Origin: a virus
IMG/VR virus record: IMGVR_UViG_3300037235_000047
Coordinates: 1-40,348 of that record
Direction: 5' to 3' (one strand)
DNA length: 40,348 nucleotides
Shown here one piece after another: positions 28,834 to 37,491 of this stretch. Below the pieces are notes generated by a model. It was not told where the DNA came from, made no database searches, and saw nothing but the letters and a program-made list of their open reading frames with translations. The position numbers were made by a program, and so were the translations under genes. Positions within the stretch are counted from its first letter, which is position 1. Each line of letters starts with the position of its first letter.

Positions 28834-30312
28834 TCAGCTTTTCAGGAACTGCAACAGGATCGCCATCTGGCGGAGCTGGTTTACCAGGTCGACCGGCGCG
28901 AGGATTTTCACCAGTCCGTTTCCGGCGTTCTGCACGATGACATTTTTCGCGAACGTCGCGCTGTTCTGCACGTAGCCGGCGGCCTCAAGCGCGCGGTATT
29001 CGCTGATCACCGACGCGCGGATCAGCGGCGCACTGACGCAATTGGACCCGGCCAGGATCACCGTCGTGTCGGATACCAGCTTCTTGCGGGCATATTTGGA
29101 CAACAGATAAATGGCCAGGTCGCGCGCCACGAACATCAACCCATACATCGTTTCAACGTCGAGGTATGAATTGTCCGGCGCACCGGCGGCGTTTTCCTGA
29201 TAGGTGGTCGCCATGCGCTCGATGATCACCGAGTTATCGTCGCCAATGCGGAACGTCGACAGCCCGGAATACAACAGGGTATTGCGTTCGCCGAGCGACC
29301 AGCGGTCGGCAATCTGCGGCGCCTTCAGCGTGGTGGTGATGTATTGCAGCGGCAAGCCAGGGTCGACGCGCAGGGACGAGGCGCACCAGGCGGTGACTTC
29401 CGCGGCCCATATCCACACCGGATCGGGACTGCCCTGATACGCCATGCAGGCCATGTGCTGGTCATTGCGGGCCTCACCGAAGGCGGTCGCCTGGCCGAGC
29501 GTTCCGCGGTAGGCACAGAACCCGCCGCCATACAGCGCCTCGTTCCACGCCCAGCGGCCGGTGGCGTCGGAAAAGAATTCCTGCATGGCGTTGAGCGACG
29601 CCGTGTCGTTATACGGCAGGCCGATGAAATCGAAGGCGGTATCTAGCAGGTTGCCCAGCGCATCGGTCAGGAGCGGGTTGGCGGTGCCGTTGGCAAACTT
29701 CACCGCAACGATGGTGATCCCTGGCACCGAGTATTCGCCGCCAGCGGTGCCGAGATAGTTTAGCGTCAAGTCGATATCGTTGCCCGCCAGGCCCTTGTGC
29801 TTGGCGGTGAGGGTGACCACGCCCGCGGCGTTAGCGGCGGTGCACGGCAAGTCGAGATTCGCAGTGATCGCGTCGACCAACCCAGTCGCAACGATGGCGG
29901 CGGTATCGCCGACATAAACCGGGACCTGCACCAGGGTGCCGGCGATGTATTGGTTGACGGTGCCCGATTGCGTCGCAACGCCGGTGATCGTCAGGGTGCC
30001 GGTTGCGGCGACGCCCGCGGGGTTGTCGAGCAACGGCAGGATGTAAAGCGCGCCGAACTGGTCAATGGTCAGGTATCGCGCGGCCATTGCGGCGAGCATC
30101 GATCCCTGGCCGCAGGTTTGCAGCACCTGGACAAGCGATTGGACGAGTAGTGGCTCGCCCGGTATCGCGGTGCCAGCCGCCAGCTTTTGGCCAATCAACA
30201 GGCTGCGTTGCAGCACGGTCGCCGTGTTGGCCTGTGACGGGTCCATCTCCACGAAAACGCCGGGGACCCGGTTGGATGTCGGATAGTGGGTAAAGTTGAT
30301 TGATGCGGACAT
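28834..30312 (-). CDS. Contractile tail sheath protein
   Basis: A 492-aa sheath protein of the Mu gp39 type. INFTHYPTSNRVPGVFVEMD is the typical start, then QSLVQVLQTCGQGSMLAAMA and AKHKGLAGNDIDLTLNYLG. The subtilisin-like middle region follows (TAFDFIGLPYNDTASLNAMQ, then YGGGFCAYRGTLGQATAFGE), and a C-terminal domain with YLDVETMYGLMFVARDLAIY. Hexameric rings contract to drive the tube into the cell. It begins 3 bp after the gp38-like gene stop. This gene fixes the virion as a myovirus. Confidence 0.93.
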   Translation of the reverse strand: MSASINFTHYPTSNRVPGVFVEMDPSQANTATVLQRSLLIGQKLAAGTAIPGEPLLVQSLVQVLQTCGQGSMLAAMAARYLTIDQFGALYILPLLDNPAGVAATGTLTITGVATQSGTVNQYIAGTLVQVPVYVGDTAAIVATGLVDAITANLDLPCTAANAAGVVTLTAKHKGLAGNDIDLTLNYLGTAGGEYSVPGITIVAVKFANGTANPLLTDALGNLLDTAFDFIGLPYNDTASLNAMQEFFSDATGRWAWNEALYGGGFCAYRGTLGQATAFGEARNDQHMACMAYQGSPDPVWIWAAEVTAWCASSLRVDPGLPLQYITTTLKAPQIADRWSLGERNTLLYSGLSTFRIGDDNSVIIERMATTYQENAAGAPDNSYLDVETMYGLMFVARDLAIYLLSKYARKKLVSDTTVILAGSNCVSAPLIRASVISEYRALEAAGYVQNSATFAKNVIVQNAGNGLVKILAPVDLVNQLRQMAILLQFLKS

Positions 30313-30314
30313 GA

Positions 30315-30503
30315 TCAGACCCCCTTCTTGATCGGCAATTGCACGCCGCCAGGCGGTGCGGCCTCATCGATCAGCACCACGTCGCCATCGCGCAAGCGGC
30401 GGCGCCAGAACATATCGTTGGGCACGTTGCGCCCCGCGCGGGGCAACAGTTGCTTGGTGATCGGATCGCGCACCTCGCGACCATCGGCGGGCTTGACCAT
30501 CAT
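30315..30503 (-). CDS. Mu gp38-like protein (DUF2635)
   Basis: A 62-aa protein: MVKPADGREVRDPITKQLLP then VPNDMFWRRRLRDGDVVL, the full signature of the DUF2635 family (Mu gp38), found directly before the sheath gene in Mu-like phages. Its role is unknown, perhaps sheath or tube assembly. The first of two ATGs (30503) is chosen because GGAGG is 9 nt upstream. It is separated from its usual neighbour (tail terminator) by the inserted fibre gene. Confidence 0.87.
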   Translation of the reverse strand: MMVKPADGREVRDPITKQLLPRAGRNVPNDMFWRRRLRDGDVVLIDEAAPPGGVQLPIKKGV

Positions 30504-30529
30504 GGGTGCTTCCTCCGTAACGGTTTCAT

Positions 30530-33382
30530 TCAGGCGGGGCCTAAATCCTGGATCGAAACGAGTGTTCGCATGGTCGGCGCAACAGTGCCGCCAGCCCCGA
30601 CTTGCACCAGGGTGGCGGGTCCGGCGGTCACGCGAGCGTTGAGCAGCACTCGCACCGTGCCAGGCGACGCGTCGACCGCGGCGGTGAGTTTCGCCACCCC
30701 GCGAAACATGGCGGTTGTGGTGTTGGAAAATTTATAGGCGACCATGGGGGCTTCGATCAGGATGAGATTCGTTGCGTAGAGCAGCTCCCACACTGTGCCC
30801 GCAGCATCGCCGGACGCGAAAACCGGGTCGACTGTCAACAGAATGTTACGAATTCCGGTCGCAGGCATCGGGAAGTTAATATCGAGGAAAGTCACGCCAG
30901 TGTTGGTGAGTGTGACTTCGTTCGGCATGTAAACGATCGTGCGGAACGCGGACGGCGCGGCGACGGCGGCAACCGCATCGTCGACATATTGGCGGGGGAC
31001 CGCATCGGTGGCGAGCGTCGGCGCGCCCACGTTTTGAATGCGGTTGCCGACCATGGTCAACGGCGTGTTGGCCATCGCCAGCGTTGTGGTCCATTGCCAC
31101 ATGAGATTGCCCGAGATGGCAACGATCAGGGCGTTGCCAGCCGACATTAATCCGGTTGTCGGATTGCCAAGCGCCAGCGCGGGCGCGGCCAGCGAACCGG
31201 ACGGCAATTGCAGCGGGCCGAACAGTGACCCGCCGGTCAATTGCAGATAGCGGGCGTCGCCGCCGATTGGTTGCAGATAGCGGGCGTCTGCATCGGCTTG
31301 TGTCAGGGCGTCGCCGGTGACCAGGACACGGCGGCGCGTTGACGTAGTGCCGCTGTTGTCCTCGATCATCACGCCGGGATTGCCGACAGTCTGGCGCAGC
31401 ACCAGAGGCCCATCGGTGTAAAACGCGGCCATACTTTGTTGCCAGGTCAAACCTTGACTGAGGCCGGCAAAGCCGATCGCGCCATCCACGATGCCGCCGG
31501 ACAATTGCAGATAGCGCGCGTCGAGCGTCGGCAGGTCGGGGCCATGCGCGTCAACGTAACCCTTGCTCGCGGCATCGCCCGGAGCGGTCGGCGCGTCCAG
31601 ATTGGTGATCCGGTAGCCGGACATATTCAAAGTGGTCGCGAGAATCGATCCGGTGCGATTGAACAACATCACGCCGACACTTTCGTGCGCGGCAACGAGG
31701 CCCTGCGCCGGGATGCGATAAAATCCGGTGATCGCCTCCCCCACCCCCAGCGCGCAGCGGCTCGCCGTGCCATCAGGCACCTGCAGCGGGCCGGTCATCG
31801 TGTCGCCAGCGAGGGCAACGGCGCGTTCCCAGTCGCCCGTTTCAGTGCGGCCCCAGGTGCCACCGCCACCGGGGTTGAGTATGCCCCAATTCATATTCGC
31901 CCACGCACCGTTGAGGCGGCCATAAACGATCCCGTCCGAGGGTGCATCGGGCAAGCCGGGGTCGAGCGCGTCGGCATATGCCTTGTTGATCAGGTGCTCC
32001 GGTTGCGTGGCCGGCGTCGCGGCGGATATCAGACCGGTTGCGGTGATCGCGCCGCTCAGCGTCATGACGCCAGTGGCTTCATCGATCGTTAACCATTCGG
32101 CGTTGCCACGAACGCCAAAGCTGCCCAGCGCCGTTGTCCCGATCCGCCATAGCGGCGTAGCGCCGAGCTGCGGCGCGATGATGACCTCGCCGCGCGCAAC
32201 GCCGGTCGGCGCGAGGACGAAGCCAGCGCCGGCCCCCGAATTCATCACAGTGAGATTAGGTAGGGTCAGGAGTCCGGTCATCGTGTCGCCAGCGAGCGAC
32301 ACGGCGCGCGACCAGGCCCCGGTTGCCATGCGTCCCCAGGTGCCAGGTCCGATCGGCTCAATCAGCATGCCAGGCGGTATTTGCGCCCACGCGTAGTCTT
32401 GGCGGCCGTAAAGCATGCCATCGGCGGGCGCCTCGGGGATGCCGCCGCCGGTGCCAGGTGGCGGAACGGGTGCCCAGGCGGCATCGAGGCGGCCATACAG
32501 CACGCCATCGGCGGGCGCGTCCGGGATGCCGCCGCCACCGGTGCCAGGCGGCGGGACCGGTGCCCACGCGGCGTCTTGGCGGCCATACAGCACGCCATCA
32601 ACCGGCGCGTCGGGCAATCCACCGCCGCTGAATTGCGCGTCGACGTAGCGTTTCGTTGCTGCCTGCGAGGCGTCCAGAGGGTCGCTGGCGAGCATCAGAT
32701 CCCCGGCCATGCGTCCCCCAGCCAATCCGAGCACGCGCCCCCAGGCCCCGCTGGCGCGGCCATAGAAGGCACCGTCAGTCGGCGCCTCGGGGATCGCGGA
32801 CACGCGGTTGTCGACGTAGCGTTTCGTCACCGCCTCGTTGTCGGCGGCGGGGTCCGCGGCCAGCACAAGCGGACCGCCAAGGTTGCCGCCGGTGGTCGCA
32901 AGCACTTCGATCCAAAAGCCATCTTGGCGGCCATAGGCGCCGCCATCGATCGGCGCCTCTTGGATGTTTGACACGCGCGCGTCGACGTAGCGTTTCGTTG
33001 CCGCGTGCGCGGCGAGTGTCGGATCAGCGGCGAGCAACAGGGCGCCGGTCAACCGTCCGCCGCTGAGCGGCAGCACCGACGTCCAATCGGCATTGCAACG
33101 GCCATAGGCCAGGTCATCGGCGGGCGCGTCCGGCATGTAGGGGCCGCCCATCCCGATCAGCACGTCGACGTAACGCTTCGTCGCGGCCTCGCTGAGGTCG
33201 AGCGGGTCGGCATTGAGCAACAGCTTGCCGCGCATTTGAGCGCCGGCCAGGCGAACGAACGGGCCTTCGTCCAGCCGGGCTTGCAGCCGATCCATGCGCG
33301 CAATCGAGGCTTCCCAGTTGGCGCGTTGGTCCGCGGTGTAGGCGATCGGGCCGGCTGGGACGGTCGGATCAATATCGTTCAT
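30530..33382 (-). CDS. Repetitive tail fibre protein (fibre 1)
   Basis: A 950-aa fibre protein. The N-terminus (NDIDPTVPAGPIAYTAD, then ASIARMDRLQARLDE) resembles fibre 2. The body is made of the same shaft modules (GGRLTGALLLAADP, then AATKRYVDARV), plus a tandem of short units ending in AAWAPVPPPGTGGG. The last 170 residues form a separate domain (TLTNTGVTFLDINFPMPATG, then TVRVLLNARVTAGPATL), probably the receptor-binding or trimerisation tip. Its place between tail terminator and DUF2635/sheath is unusual for a fibre. ATG at 33382 in a TGATG overlap. Confidence 0.87.
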   Translation of the reverse strand: MNDIDPTVPAGPIAYTADQRANWEASIARMDRLQARLDEGPFVRLAGAQMRGKLLLNADPLDLSEAATKRYVDVLIGMGGPYMPDAPADDLAYGRCNADWTSVLPLSGGRLTGALLLAADPTLAAHAATKRYVDARVSNIQEAPIDGGAYGRQDGFWIEVLATTGGNLGGPLVLAADPAADNEAVTKRYVDNRVSAIPEAPTDGAFYGRASGAWGRVLGLAGGRMAGDLMLASDPLDASQAATKRYVDAQFSGGGLPDAPVDGVLYGRQDAAWAPVPPPGTGGGGIPDAPADGVLYGRLDAAWAPVPPPGTGGGIPEAPADGMLYGRQDYAWAQIPPGMLIEPIGPGTWGRMATGAWSRAVSLAGDTMTGLLTLPNLTVMNSGAGAGFVLAPTGVARGEVIIAPQLGATPLWRIGTTALGSFGVRGNAEWLTIDEATGVMTLSGAITATGLISAATPATQPEHLINKAYADALDPGLPDAPSDGIVYGRLNGAWANMNWGILNPGGGGTWGRTETGDWERAVALAGDTMTGPLQVPDGTASRCALGVGEAITGFYRIPAQGLVAAHESVGVMLFNRTGSILATTLNMSGYRITNLDAPTAPGDAASKGYVDAHGPDLPTLDARYLQLSGGIVDGAIGFAGLSQGLTWQQSMAAFYTDGPLVLRQTVGNPGVMIEDNSGTTSTRRRVLVTGDALTQADADARYLQPIGGDARYLQLTGGSLFGPLQLPSGSLAAPALALGNPTTGLMSAGNALIVAISGNLMWQWTTTLAMANTPLTMVGNRIQNVGAPTLATDAVPRQYVDDAVAAVAAPSAFRTIVYMPNEVTLTNTGVTFLDINFPMPATGIRNILLTVDPVFASGDAAGTVWELLYATNLILIEAPMVAYKFSNTTTAMFRGVAKLTAAVDASPGTVRVLLNARVTAGPATLVQVGAGGTVAPTMRTLVSIQDLGPA
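32404..32599. repeat. Tandem repeat in fibre 1, about 87-90 bp units
   Basis: GGCCATACAGCACGCCATC at 32491-32509 and 32581-32599, and a diverged copy at 32404-32422, mark units of 87 and 90 bp. They encode the repeated PDAPADGVLYGR, AAWAPVPPPGTGGG motif. Confidence 0.8.
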
Positions 33383-34032
33383 CAACACCACCGCGTGGTG
33401 TCATCGTCCCAGGGAACCAGCACCGCGTCCCACAGGGTCCGGTTATCGTCCCAGGTAGTGTCGCCATCGTCCCATTCGGCGAAGTCATACCAATCGGTCC
33501 GCTTGGTCAGGGTGCGGACGATTGGTTTCGGCAGGCTCACCACGATGTCGTGCAGCGGCGCCCAATCCGGATCGCGGATGTCGAGGCTGGCGCCGTCCTG
33601 GTCGCTCAGCGTCACGTCCAGCGCGAATTCCCATTGATAGAACAGGCGGGCGCGGTCGAGGTCGAGGTAATGCCCGCCAACGGTATACATGCCCCGCGGT
33701 CCGGCGCATGGGACCGGTTTCCAGTTCAACAGGCACGCATACAGCGCGGTTTGCACGTCATCGTAACCCATCGCCGGATCCTGGCCGCGGCGATCATTGG
33801 TCGCGTCGAATTCCACGATGACGGCCATGGTGGTTTGCAAGATTTGATACAGGCCCACCATGTTTTGGTTGCCAGAGCTGTCCTGGCCGATCGGCACCAC
33901 ATAGGCGGCGGGGCGCGGCATGGCGGCGTTGAAGTCCCGCAGTCCGCGGTTGAAGTCGGCGGCGCCAGCGACGCGGCCGGCGAACACCGGGCAATTCGAC
34001 CGCAGGTTGGCAATCATCAGGCCCATAAACAT
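33382..34032 (-). CDS. Tail terminator-like protein (Mu gp37 position)
   Basis: A 216-aa protein. LRSNCPVFAGRVAGAADFNR, then AAYVVPIGQDSSGNQNMVGL, then VIVEFDATNDRRGQDP and VGGHYLDLDRARLFYQWEFA match the Mu gp37-like tail terminator pattern. Such proteins cap the tail tube when it has reached its length. The C-terminal part is Trp/Asp-rich (WDDGDTTWDDNRTLWD) and seems an extra tail. Both ends overlap neighbours as TGATG, and the next gene is fibre 1, not gp38. Confidence 0.82.
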   Translation of the reverse strand: MFMGLMIANLRSNCPVFAGRVAGAADFNRGLRDFNAAMPRPAAYVVPIGQDSSGNQNMVGLYQILQTTMAVIVEFDATNDRRGQDPAMGYDDVQTALYACLLNWKPVPCAGPRGMYTVGGHYLDLDRARLFYQWEFALDVTLSDQDGASLDIRDPDWAPLHDIVVSLPKPIVRTLTKRTDWYDFAEWDDGDTTWDDNRTLWDAVLVPWDDDTTRWC

Positions 34033-34592
34033 CAGGGGGCCTTGGTTTGCTTCCAGGTCAGGCCGGATTGCAACGCGGCCATCACGCGGCGGTCGAGGTT
34101 GGCTTGTTCTTGCATCATCACGGCGTCGAGCGACGGGCGGGGCAGTAGGACCCGTTGTGTATAAACGCCCTTGGCGTGGTGGCGCCTTTCGCCCGCCCGC
34201 CAGGCGGCGGCGGCTTTCGGTCGGCCACCGAACGGGTTGCCACCGCCAGTCGCGCCGCTTTCCAACCAGATCGCGTAGAATTGCCGCATGCGCACGGCGA
34301 AGCCCTCGCCCGTCTTGTAGGGATAGACCTTCAATGAGCTTCGCAGGGAGCCGCTGACGGCCACTGGCGCCTGGCCGACCGCGGACGCGCGATAGGGTCC
34401 GGGTTTGTAGTCACCCCGGTTGGCGGCCCCCCCACCGCCCCGGTAAAGGCGTCCGCCGCCACCGCTCGCGCCGATCAGTTTCCGGGTTTTCGAGGCGATG
34501 TCCGATCCGGCCGCGCGCATAAGCGCCTTCAACGCCTTGGTGTCCTGTGTCAGTTCGCCCCAGCTCGACACGGTGAGCTTAAGCGAACTCAT
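34032..34592 (-). CDS. HK97 gp10-like neck/tail-completion protein
   Basis: A 186-aa protein. The layout (helix with ALKALMRAAGSDIASKTRKL, Gly-rich loop, VAVSGSLRSSLKVYPYKTGE, then FYAIWLESGATGG and a final RPSLDAVMMQEQANLDRRVM) is that of HK97 gp10-family neck proteins, which join head and tail. The Gly-rich loop is longer than usual. It comes between the head closure and tail terminator genes, the standard place. Confidence 0.78.
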   Translation of the reverse strand: MSSLKLTVSSWGELTQDTKALKALMRAAGSDIASKTRKLIGASGGGGRLYRGGGGAANRGDYKPGPYRASAVGQAPVAVSGSLRSSLKVYPYKTGEGFAVRMRQFYAIWLESGATGGGNPFGGRPKAAAAWRAGERRHHAKGVYTQRVLLPRPSLDAVMMQEQANLDRRVMAALQSGLTWKQTKAP

Positions 34593-35032
34593 GGCGTGGG
34601 ATTTTCCATGAAAAGCGCGATCCGCGAGGCTTCGCTATCGTCGGGCGTTGTCTTGGACGCCTCCAGCTCGCATTCGATCGCGGAAAACCGTTTCCGGCCG
34701 CCGACTTCCTTGACCCGGCGCACCCGAAACAACTCCGTGCGGAAAGTGTTGTCGGCGGGGCGCAAGGTCGAGCGGAAGATCACCGAGGTGTTTTCGATAT
34801 AGTCGACCCAGCGCGTGCAAATTATGTGGCTGATGGGTTGATCGATCGCCTTGGAGTCGTTGAACGTCGAGGCCCAGGACGGTTGCACGTCGCCATGCGT
34901 CGAGGCGATCAGCACAAGGGACTCACTGAGCCCACCGTTGGCCGCTGGCACCTGTGTCCGCATGTAAAGCTGCACAAGCCAGCGTAGCGAAGCGATGCCA
35001 TCAGGCAGGTCCCCAGGCAGGTTGCTGGCCAT
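34589..35032 (-). CDS. Phage head closure protein
   Basis: A 147-aa protein. The mid-part (SHIICTRWVDYIENTSVIFR, then TELFRVRRVKEVGGRKRFSA, then ECELEA) is typical of the SPP1 gp16 / head-tail adaptor family, which closes the portal channel after packaging. The N-terminus has a helical segment (GIASLRWLVQLYMRTQVPAA). It begins 1 bp after the connector gene stop and overlaps the gp10-like gene by 4 bp. Confidence 0.78.
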   Translation of the reverse strand: MASNLPGDLPDGIASLRWLVQLYMRTQVPAANGGLSESLVLIASTHGDVQPSWASTFNDSKAIDQPISHIICTRWVDYIENTSVIFRSTLRPADNTFRTELFRVRRVKEVGGRKRFSAIECELEASKTTPDDSEASRIALFMENPTP

Positions 35033-35033
35033 G

Positions 35034-35672
35034 TCAGCCGCTGAAGGTCCAAAGCCGGTGCATGCCCATGATCAGCGTCGCGGCGTCGGGCATTTCGGCG
35101 TTAGCGTCGCCGCGGTGTTCATACAGGTGCGCGGTCAGGATCAGGATGGCTTGCAGGATGCCGGCCGGTATCAGCTTCGGATCGTCACCGTAACCGGCGA
35201 CATACTCAATTTGCAGGTTCTGTTGGGGCAGGATCGGGATCAATTGCGGCCTGATCAGGATTTGCGCCGGTTCGACTGCCAGGTTCAACCGATAATCGTC
35301 CGGGTCGGCGGTCTGCATGTCATCGATCGGCCCCCATTTGACGGTGTTCACCTTGGTGACCGGCGCGCGCGGCAGCTCGATCGCGCGACGCACCAGCGGC
35401 GGAAAATTGAGCGGGAAAATGATCAGCGATTGCGGGACGAGGGGCGTTGCGGTCGGCGGCGGCGTCGAGGACCAGGAGTAAAGCAGGGTTTGCGTCATCA
35501 GCGCCCGGTTGAGGTATTGCTCAGCCCATTGGCGGGCAACGGTGAGCTGCATGCCCAACAGATCGTCATCGTAAGTCTGATCAATGCGGCAATGCCGCCG
35601 GACCACCGCGATGTCGAGCGGTTCGGCGTCCGGCGGCGTCACAGTGCGGAGCGACGTATAGGCCGCGGCCAC
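35034..35672 (-). CDS. Head-tail connector protein (HK97 gp6-like)
   Basis: A 212-aa protein. PLDIAVVRRHCRIDQTYDDD, then LLGMQLTVARQWAEQYLNRA, is the gp6-like connector signature (DUF of phi E125 gp8). The rest is a beta-rich insertion with a C-terminal helix (LIPAGILQAILILTAHLYEH). It forms the ring under the portal. The start is a GTG with GAAG upstream; no better ATG exists. It follows the small 73-aa gene and the capsid. Confidence 0.85.
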   Translation of the reverse strand: MAAAYTSLRTVTPPDAEPLDIAVVRRHCRIDQTYDDDLLGMQLTVARQWAEQYLNRALMTQTLLYSWSSTPPPTATPLVPQSLIIFPLNFPPLVRRAIELPRAPVTKVNTVKWGPIDDMQTADPDDYRLNLAVEPAQILIRPQLIPILPQQNLQIEYVAGYGDDPKLIPAGILQAILILTAHLYEHRGDANAEMPDAATLIMGMHRLWTFSG

Positions 35673-35675
35673 GGC

Positions 35676-35897
35676 TTACTTCGTCACCCGCGCGGGCACG
35701 GCGCGTTGATTGGTCGGCGCCTCCCCCGTCGGATTGGGCGGGGCAGGACCGATGCCGGCAATGGCGACAGCGTGGCGCTGCGCCACGATTTGCTGCGCCG
35801 CGCCGAGCGGGAACGCTGCCACGTCGCCGGTGCGGTAGGGCGGGTGACTGCGCGTGAAACGAAGCTGCACCATCGGGTGCATCGGTTCGTCTGACAT
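35676..35897 (-). CDS. Small hypothetical head-module protein, 73 aa
   Basis: A 73-aa protein between capsid and connector, with a perfect AAGGAGG Shine-Dalgarno that overlaps the capsid stop. VQLRFTRSHPPYRTGDVAAF looks like a small beta domain (entry of a membrane- or tail-binding strand pair). The C-terminus is Pro/Ala-rich. Many phages have a small gene of this sort here (head decoration or connector helper), but no family was recognised. Confidence 0.7.
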   Translation of the reverse strand: MSDEPMHPMVQLRFTRSHPPYRTGDVAAFPLGAAQQIVAQRHAVAIAGIGPAPPNPTGEAPTNQRAVPARVTK

Positions 35898-35906
35898 GGG
35901 GCCTCC

Positions 35907-37451
35907 TTATGCCGGGTTGGCGAGCGGCGGCGGGGCTTGCGCGCCGGTGAGGGTGGCGGGGCGGATCGCGGGCGCCTGCGACCAGGTTGGATTGAGCGCC
36001 TGCGTGGTCCACGGCCGGCCAGGCAGACCGGCAAGACCGGTAAAGGTCCAGTCCACCGTGATGAGGATCGCCAGCGATTGCAGGTGCCGCATATTGAAGT
36101 CGTGCTCGGCGATGACGCGGAACAGCGACTGATCGCGCTGGAAGGTGGATACGACCGCGGTCCCATCGTTGTATGCCGCCACGTCGGAAGCGTCGACAAT
36201 GACATTATACGTGTCCGCAATGACCACATCCTCAAACGCGGCCAGGTATATCTCGGAACCGAAACCCAGACCGAGATTGGTGGGAATCTGGGTGGTGAGT
36301 TTATACGGGATGCCCTCGAGCATGCCGCGCGCCATCTCGTCCTTGTAGTAGAAGCCGCCGACGTTATCGCGCTGCACGGCGATGAACCGCGCGGTGGTCG
36401 GCGCCATGATCCACACCGGTTTGATCATGCGCGAGAGGCCGTTTTGTAGCGTCAACATCGCGGCGGACAAGGCGGCCACCACGGCGTTGAGGCCAGCACC
36501 GGGTATCGTGATGTCATCGATCGCCAAAACGTTGATGATGTTGGGCGCAAGGCAGAGGGTGCGGAACCCAATCGGCCCCTTGTCGGTGCCATCACCACGC
36601 AGGAAGGCCAAGTCCTCGCGGCGTGCCACGGTCTGAATCAGATCGTCGCGGACAACTTCCTCGACGCCGATCGGCGCGCGGCGGATGAGGTCATTTGATA
36701 CCGGCACCATGGCGGTCAACTTTTTCGCAACGAAGTTGACATCATCGAACCGCTCTTGGCTAATCGCGATATCGTCCAGCTCGCCTTGATACGCGGCGGT
36801 CGAGCCGCCGGCCAGGCGGGGGATCGTCAAGTTGCCCATCGGCATGCCGATTGTCATCGGCATTGATCCGCGGACCACGGTGTTAGCGCGTAGCAGCTCG
36901 ATGAGGTCGGCGAGAAAATCCTGGGGGATCAGGGCGCCGCCTTCGCCGGTGACGATGGTGTTAAGCGCCTTGGCCACCGATACGTCGCCGAACCGTGTTT
37001 CCACGAATTCGGCGGCCTTTTCCAGCGACAGCTTGTGGAACCGGGCATACATCAGGCCAAAGGCGAACGTTGCGGCACGGATACCAGGCTTGTTGTTGAC
37101 AACAGCCCTTGCCGTCGCCGGTGTGGTGTCAGTGCGGAACCGAAACCCGCCGGTGTTGCGCGGGCGGATGCCGTTACCGGTCAGACCGGCCTCCCCGTCG
37201 CCGTCGCCGTCGCCATCCCCGTCGCCGTTGCCATTGGACGCGGCGGCGTCCGCGGCGAGCGCAGCCTCTAGGCGCTGAATGCGGCCGTCGAGCTTGGCCA
37301 GTTCGGTGCGGAGCTTTTCGAACTCGTTAGATTGGTCCTCGGACAAGCCCTCGCCGTCCGGGTCCTCCTCTTGCTTAATCAGCTTTTCCATTTCGGCCAG
37401 CATGAGGGCGCGGCGGCGGCGCAGTTCGTGCAACCTTTCACGATTTGGCAT
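35907..37451 (-). CDS. Major capsid protein, HK97 fold, with delta domain
   Basis: A 514-aa protein. Residues 1-70 are a coiled-coil delta (scaffold) domain (RLHELRRRRALMLAEMEKLI, then NEFEKLRTELAKLDGRIQRL). A Gly-Asp/Asn repeat follows at about 73-86, then the HK97 body, with TIVTGEGGALIPQDFLADLI and MVPVSNDLIRRAPIGVEEVV, then PIGFRTLC and KDEMARGMLEGIPYKLTTQI. The delta domain is probably removed by the prohead protease after the Gly-Asp linker. Good AGGAG before the ATG. The C-terminal extension (YNPTW-like, TLTGAQAPPPL) is Pro/Ala-rich. Confidence 0.93.
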   Translation of the reverse strand: MPNRERLHELRRRRALMLAEMEKLIKQEEDPDGEGLSEDQSNEFEKLRTELAKLDGRIQRLEAALAADAAASNGNGDGDGDGDGDGEAGLTGNGIRPRNTGGFRFRTDTTPATARAVVNNKPGIRAATFAFGLMYARFHKLSLEKAAEFVETRFGDVSVAKALNTIVTGEGGALIPQDFLADLIELLRANTVVRGSMPMTIGMPMGNLTIPRLAGGSTAAYQGELDDIAISQERFDDVNFVAKKLTAMVPVSNDLIRRAPIGVEEVVRDDLIQTVARREDLAFLRGDGTDKGPIGFRTLCLAPNIINVLAIDDITIPGAGLNAVVAALSAAMLTLQNGLSRMIKPVWIMAPTTARFIAVQRDNVGGFYYKDEMARGMLEGIPYKLTTQIPTNLGLGFGSEIYLAAFEDVVIADTYNVIVDASDVAAYNDGTAVVSTFQRDQSLFRVIAEHDFNMRHLQSLAILITVDWTFTGLAGLPGRPWTTQALNPTWSQAPAIRPATLTGAQAPPPLANPA

Positions 37452-37491
37452 GATGCTCTCCTGTTGTTTCCGGCACCTTGCCGGGTCGTTC

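Noticed and set aside
31764-31778. GTGCC-ATCA-GGCAC in fibre 1 as an operator
   Set aside because: The spacer is 4 bp in this register, and it lies inside a structural gene far from the regulatory block.
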